Shown: in pieces, positions 5,797 through 7,401 of the stretch
Position numbering within the stretch: the stretch's first letter is position 1
Layout of the letters: each line of letters opens with the position of its first letter
Assembly: GCA_000405605.1 (NCBI GenBank)
Contig: ASPA01000085.1
Span: 1 to 7,401 of the forward strand
DNA: 7,401 bases
Origin: Atribacteria bacterium SCGC AAA255-G05
GTDB taxonomy: Bacteria; Atribacterota; Phoenicimicrobiia; Phoenicimicrobiales; Phoenicimicrobiaceae
Direction of reading: 5' to 3'
The notes under the pieces: model-generated
What the model was told of the DNA's origin: nothing
What the model saw: the letters and a program-made list of their open reading frames with translations, nothing else
Database searches by the model: none
Position numbers and translations under genes: made by a program

Positions 5797-6749
5797 TGGA
5801 TACAATTAAAAAAGAATTAGCTACTAGAGTAAGCATTCTATATTATGAAGAGAAATTAAACCAGAATGAAATTGCATCCAAATTAGGAATCTCACGTTCA
5901 TATATATCTCAGCTCCTCACCTATGCCCGACTCAATAATATTGTAAAAATAGTTGTGAATGTGGAATCTCTATACCCACATTCAATTAGACAGGAGATAG
6001 AATTTTCAAAGCATTTTCCAAATGTGAAACAATTCAATTTTATGAAATCAGGATCTCCGGAGGATACAAAAAAATACATTGGCAAATTTACTGCCCCTCT
6101 CCTTATTAAACTTATTCAAAATGCAAAAATAATAGCTGTTGATCCTGGTACCTCGGTTGAGAAAGCGATCTCAGAATTAAAATCGAGTTATTTTGGGAAT
6201 TGTCATGAAAAGAAAATAGTTCCTCTTACTGGGGGAATAGACAATATAAATGTTAGACTCCATCCAAGCGATTTTGTGCGTAAAATGGGGCGAACTTTAA
6301 ATTGTAAATATTATTTTCTTAATTTGCCTATCCTTATCGAAAATCACTCTTCAAGAGATATTCTATTAAAGGAAAAGAATGCTCAAGAGATTGTCCATCT
6401 TTGGGATAAAGTAGATTTAGCTATCTTAGGGATGGGAAATGCATCAAAAGATTCCACACTTTTTTCCTCGTGTAGCAACTCTATGATTGAAAAAATTAAA
6501 AATAGCGAAGCTATTGGAGAAATAGGAGTGAACTTTATTGATAGAAAGGGTAATTACCTTCCAGTACTGGATAAATATCGTATTAGTATTCCTTTTGATA
6601 AGTTAAAAAAAGTAGATACAAAGATAGCCATTGCCTTTGGTGTACAAAAAACAAGAGCACTCGTTTCGATTCTTCGGACAAATTTAATTGATATACTCAT
6701 TAGTGATTCAATTACAGCTCATGAAATGGAAAAATATTTAAATAATTGA
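5796..6749 (+). CDS. SorC/DeoR-type sugar-binding transcriptional regulator
   Basis: This 317-residue protein has the standard architecture of SorC-family regulators (CggR, DeoR of Bacillus, SorC): an N-terminal helix-turn-helix and a C-terminal sugar-phosphate-binding domain (PF04198 type). The DNA-binding helices span about 22-44 (LNQNEIASKLGISRSYISQL). Effector-domain landmarks are 'AVDPGTSVEKAI' (114-125), 'VPLTGG' (142-147), 'DLAILGMGN' (207-215), 'GEIGVNFID' (241-249) and 'VQKTRALVSILRTNLIDILI' (283-302), with 'SDSITAHEM' after it. In many relatives the first of these reads G-x-G-x-T; here it is DPGTS, so ligand contacts may differ. Such proteins bind as tetramers near promoters and respond to phosphorylated sugars. 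Start 5796 gives the normal N-terminus, although its ribosome site is 12 bases away. Its targets are not shown by the sequence. Self-control via the palindrome at 5754-5769 and control of the genes to its left are reasonable guesses. Confidence 0.9.
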   Translation: MDTIKKELATRVSILYYEEKLNQNEIASKLGISRSYISQLLTYARLNNIVKIVVNVESLYPHSIRQEIEFSKHFPNVKQFNFMKSGSPEDTKKYIGKFTAPLLIKLIQNAKIIAVDPGTSVEKAISELKSSYFGNCHEKKIVPLTGGIDNINVRLHPSDFVRKMGRTLNCKYYFLNLPILIENHSSRDILLKEKNAQEIVHLWDKVDLAILGMGNASKDSTLFSSCSNSMIEKIKNSEAIGEIGVNFIDRKGNYLPVLDKYRISIPFDKLKKVDTKIAIAFGVQKTRALVSILRTNLIDILISDSITAHEMEKYLNN

Positions 6750-6902
6750 AGAATTAGAATTATATATTTTTTTGAATGATTTTATAGTAAATTTTGTTAT
6801 GGATTATTTTATCAATAAATTTATAGAAATATTAGTTGTTACGAGTTTAACTTATAGTTTTTATATCAATATTTATGAAATCATAGAAACAAGATCAGGA
6901 GT

Positions 6903-6929
6903 AAAAACAGGCTGCTTGCAAGTAGCCTG
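6903..6929 (-). terminator. Intrinsic terminator reading on the minus strand
   Basis: Bases 6908-6929 form a near-perfect palindrome: CAGGCTGCT pairs with AGTAGCCTG (one G-U pair) around the loop TGCA. Next to it, 6903-6907 is AAAAA, so on the minus strand the hairpin is followed by TTTTT, the classic intrinsic-terminator form. On the plus strand it is followed only by ATAAATT. ATCAGG (6894-6899) can alternatively pair with CCTGAT (6926-6931), weaker than the main stem. No minus-strand gene is seen to its right within the window, so its original client is missing. It may also act weakly on regulator transcripts as an RNA end. Confidence 0.6.
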
Positions 6930-7006
6930 ATAAATTACAAGAATGTGTTTAGGGAATATTTTCTGCCTATATAAATATAATGATATTTTTTAAAATAGGA
7001 GAAAAA

Positions 7007-7158
7007 ATGATAAGTTCTAAAAAAAGGGCATTACCAACGTTTAACCATTATAGTGTTGATAGAGTACCACTATACATAAAAAAGCATATGATAATTTAAT
7101 ACAATTTAGCGGTATTCCTGAAGTTGAAAAAGAAGTGCACGATTGGATTAGACAAACA
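7007..7158 (+). pseudogene. N-terminal remnant of a uroporphyrinogen-decarboxylase-family protein
   Basis: A good ribosome site (AGGAG, 6997-7001) precedes ATG 7007, and the frame reads MISSKKRALPTFNHYSVDRV then PLYI. This closely resembles the start of URO-D/MtaA/CmuA-type proteins (commonly 'RERVLxALNHxEPDRVPxxL'). It stops at 7097-7099. Shifting frame near 7081-7084 continues the likeness with 'KKAYDNLIQFSGIPEVEKEV' and 'HDWIRQ' to about 7158, again like the early region of the family ('AYxNLxxYLGI'). Relative to complete members (about 330-400 residues), roughly 10-15 residues are missing between the two pieces, so a deletion with frameshift is likely. The rest of the gene is absent, because rRNA-spacer-like sequence follows. 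The intact start and ribosome site suggest recent loss. The family call rests on motif memory; such proteins include corrinoid methyltransferase partners and heme enzymes. Confidence 0.55.
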
Positions 7159-7185
7159 GTTATATTTATAATTTTTTTAAAAATA

Positions 7186-7250
7186 TGTTCTTTGAAAAGT
7201 CAATAAACTGTATAAGGTAGTAAGACATTTGAATAATATTCAATTTTGAC
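7186..7250 (+). other. 16S-23S-spacer-like leader before the 23S rRNA gene
   Basis: TGTTCTTTGAAAA at 7186-7198 matches the motif common in the last part of bacterial 16S-23S spacers ('GTTCTTTGAAAACT'). A small stem, TTGAA/TTCAA around TAATA (7229-7243), lies just before the mature 23S end. No 16S, tRNA or clear rRNA promoter is present to the left; a TTGAAA/TATAAG pair exists but only 13 bp apart. The boundary with the decayed gene lies between about 7159 and 7186. Confidence 0.5.
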
Positions 7251-7401
7251 GGTCAAGTAAAAAAGAGTGTACGGTGGATGCCTTGGCACCAGAAGGCGAT
7301 GAAGGGCGTAGTTAACTGCGATAATCCTTGGGGAGCCGTAAGCAGGCTTTGATCCAGGGGTGCCCGAATGGGGAAACCTACCATAGCAAACCTATGGTAT
7401 C
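7251..7401 (+). rRNA. 23S ribosomal RNA, 5' end (partial)
   Basis: From GGTCAAGT at 7251 the sequence follows the universally conserved 5' part of bacterial 23S rRNA. It includes 'GTACGGTGGATGCCTTGGCA' (from 7270), the AGGCGATGAAGG block (7293-7304), CTGCGATAA (7317-7325), and CCGAATGGGGAAACC (7364-7378). The order and spacing agree with the E. coli gene start (GGTTAAGCGAC...). The window ends about 150 bases into a gene of roughly 2,900. The mature 5' end is approximate to a few bases. No 16S or tRNA lies upstream in the window. Confidence 0.95.

Noticed and set aside
7192..7216. TTGAAA ... TATAAG as a promoter for the 23S gene
   Set aside because: The spacer is only 13 bp, and TTGAAA belongs to the conserved spacer motif TGTTCTTTGAAAA.
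1..7401. CRISPR array, tRNA genes, integrase or transposase
   Set aside because: No regularly spaced repeats, tRNA-like sequence or recombinase motif was seen on either strand.

Overview
The window is AT-rich DNA (by eye about two-thirds A+T) with short, tightly packed bacterial operons and strong Shine-Dalgarno sites (AGGAG/GGAGG). It ends in the 5' part of a bacterial 23S rRNA gene. Gene content (aconitase X, a split UxaA-type dehydratase, an FMN nitroreductase, an aldo/keto reductase, a SorC-type sugar-sensing regulator) fits a low-GC, probably anaerobic, fermentative bacterium such as a clostridium-like or Atribacterota-like lineage. That placement is inference; the 23S fragment would settle it.

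Left part (1-3445): the C-terminal end of an unidentified gene (possibly a LarA-type racemase/epimerase) is followed by a compact four-gene operon. It holds the aconitase X large subunit (254-1555), its swivel-domain small subunit (1542-1976), a SAF-domain small subunit of a UxaA-type dehydratase (1983-2288, TTG start) and the UxaA catalytic subunit (2285-3445). Overlaps and short gaps imply translational coupling. Two different two-subunit hydro-lyases in one transcript suggest breakdown or rearrangement of a hydroxy- or sugar-acid-like compound with two dehydration/lyase steps. The substrate cannot be read from the sequence.

Middle part (3446-5281): a nitroreductase-family flavoprotein (start corrected to 3594) and an aldo/keto reductase with an intact catalytic tetrad. 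A 293-bp gap between them contains an unusually GC-rich, hairpin-rich stretch (about 4187-4295), which is the best candidate here for an undescribed structured RNA or mobile-element relic.

Right part (5282-7401): a SorC/DeoR-type transcriptional regulator (5796-6749) lies between two decayed genes. On its left is the C-terminal stub of a Gfo/Idh/MocA oxidoreductase on the minus strand. On its right is the N-terminal stub of a uroporphyrinogen-decarboxylase-family protein on the plus strand. The second stub runs directly into a 16S-23S-spacer-like sequence and the start of a 23S rRNA gene, with no 16S or tRNA gene in the window. This looks like a rearrangement at an rRNA operon, an unlinked 23S gene, or an assembly join.

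Working model (inference): the SorC-type regulator senses a phosphorylated sugar or sugar acid. It may control itself and the dehydratase/reductase genes, while the flanking stubs are remains of a formerly larger carbohydrate-use island.
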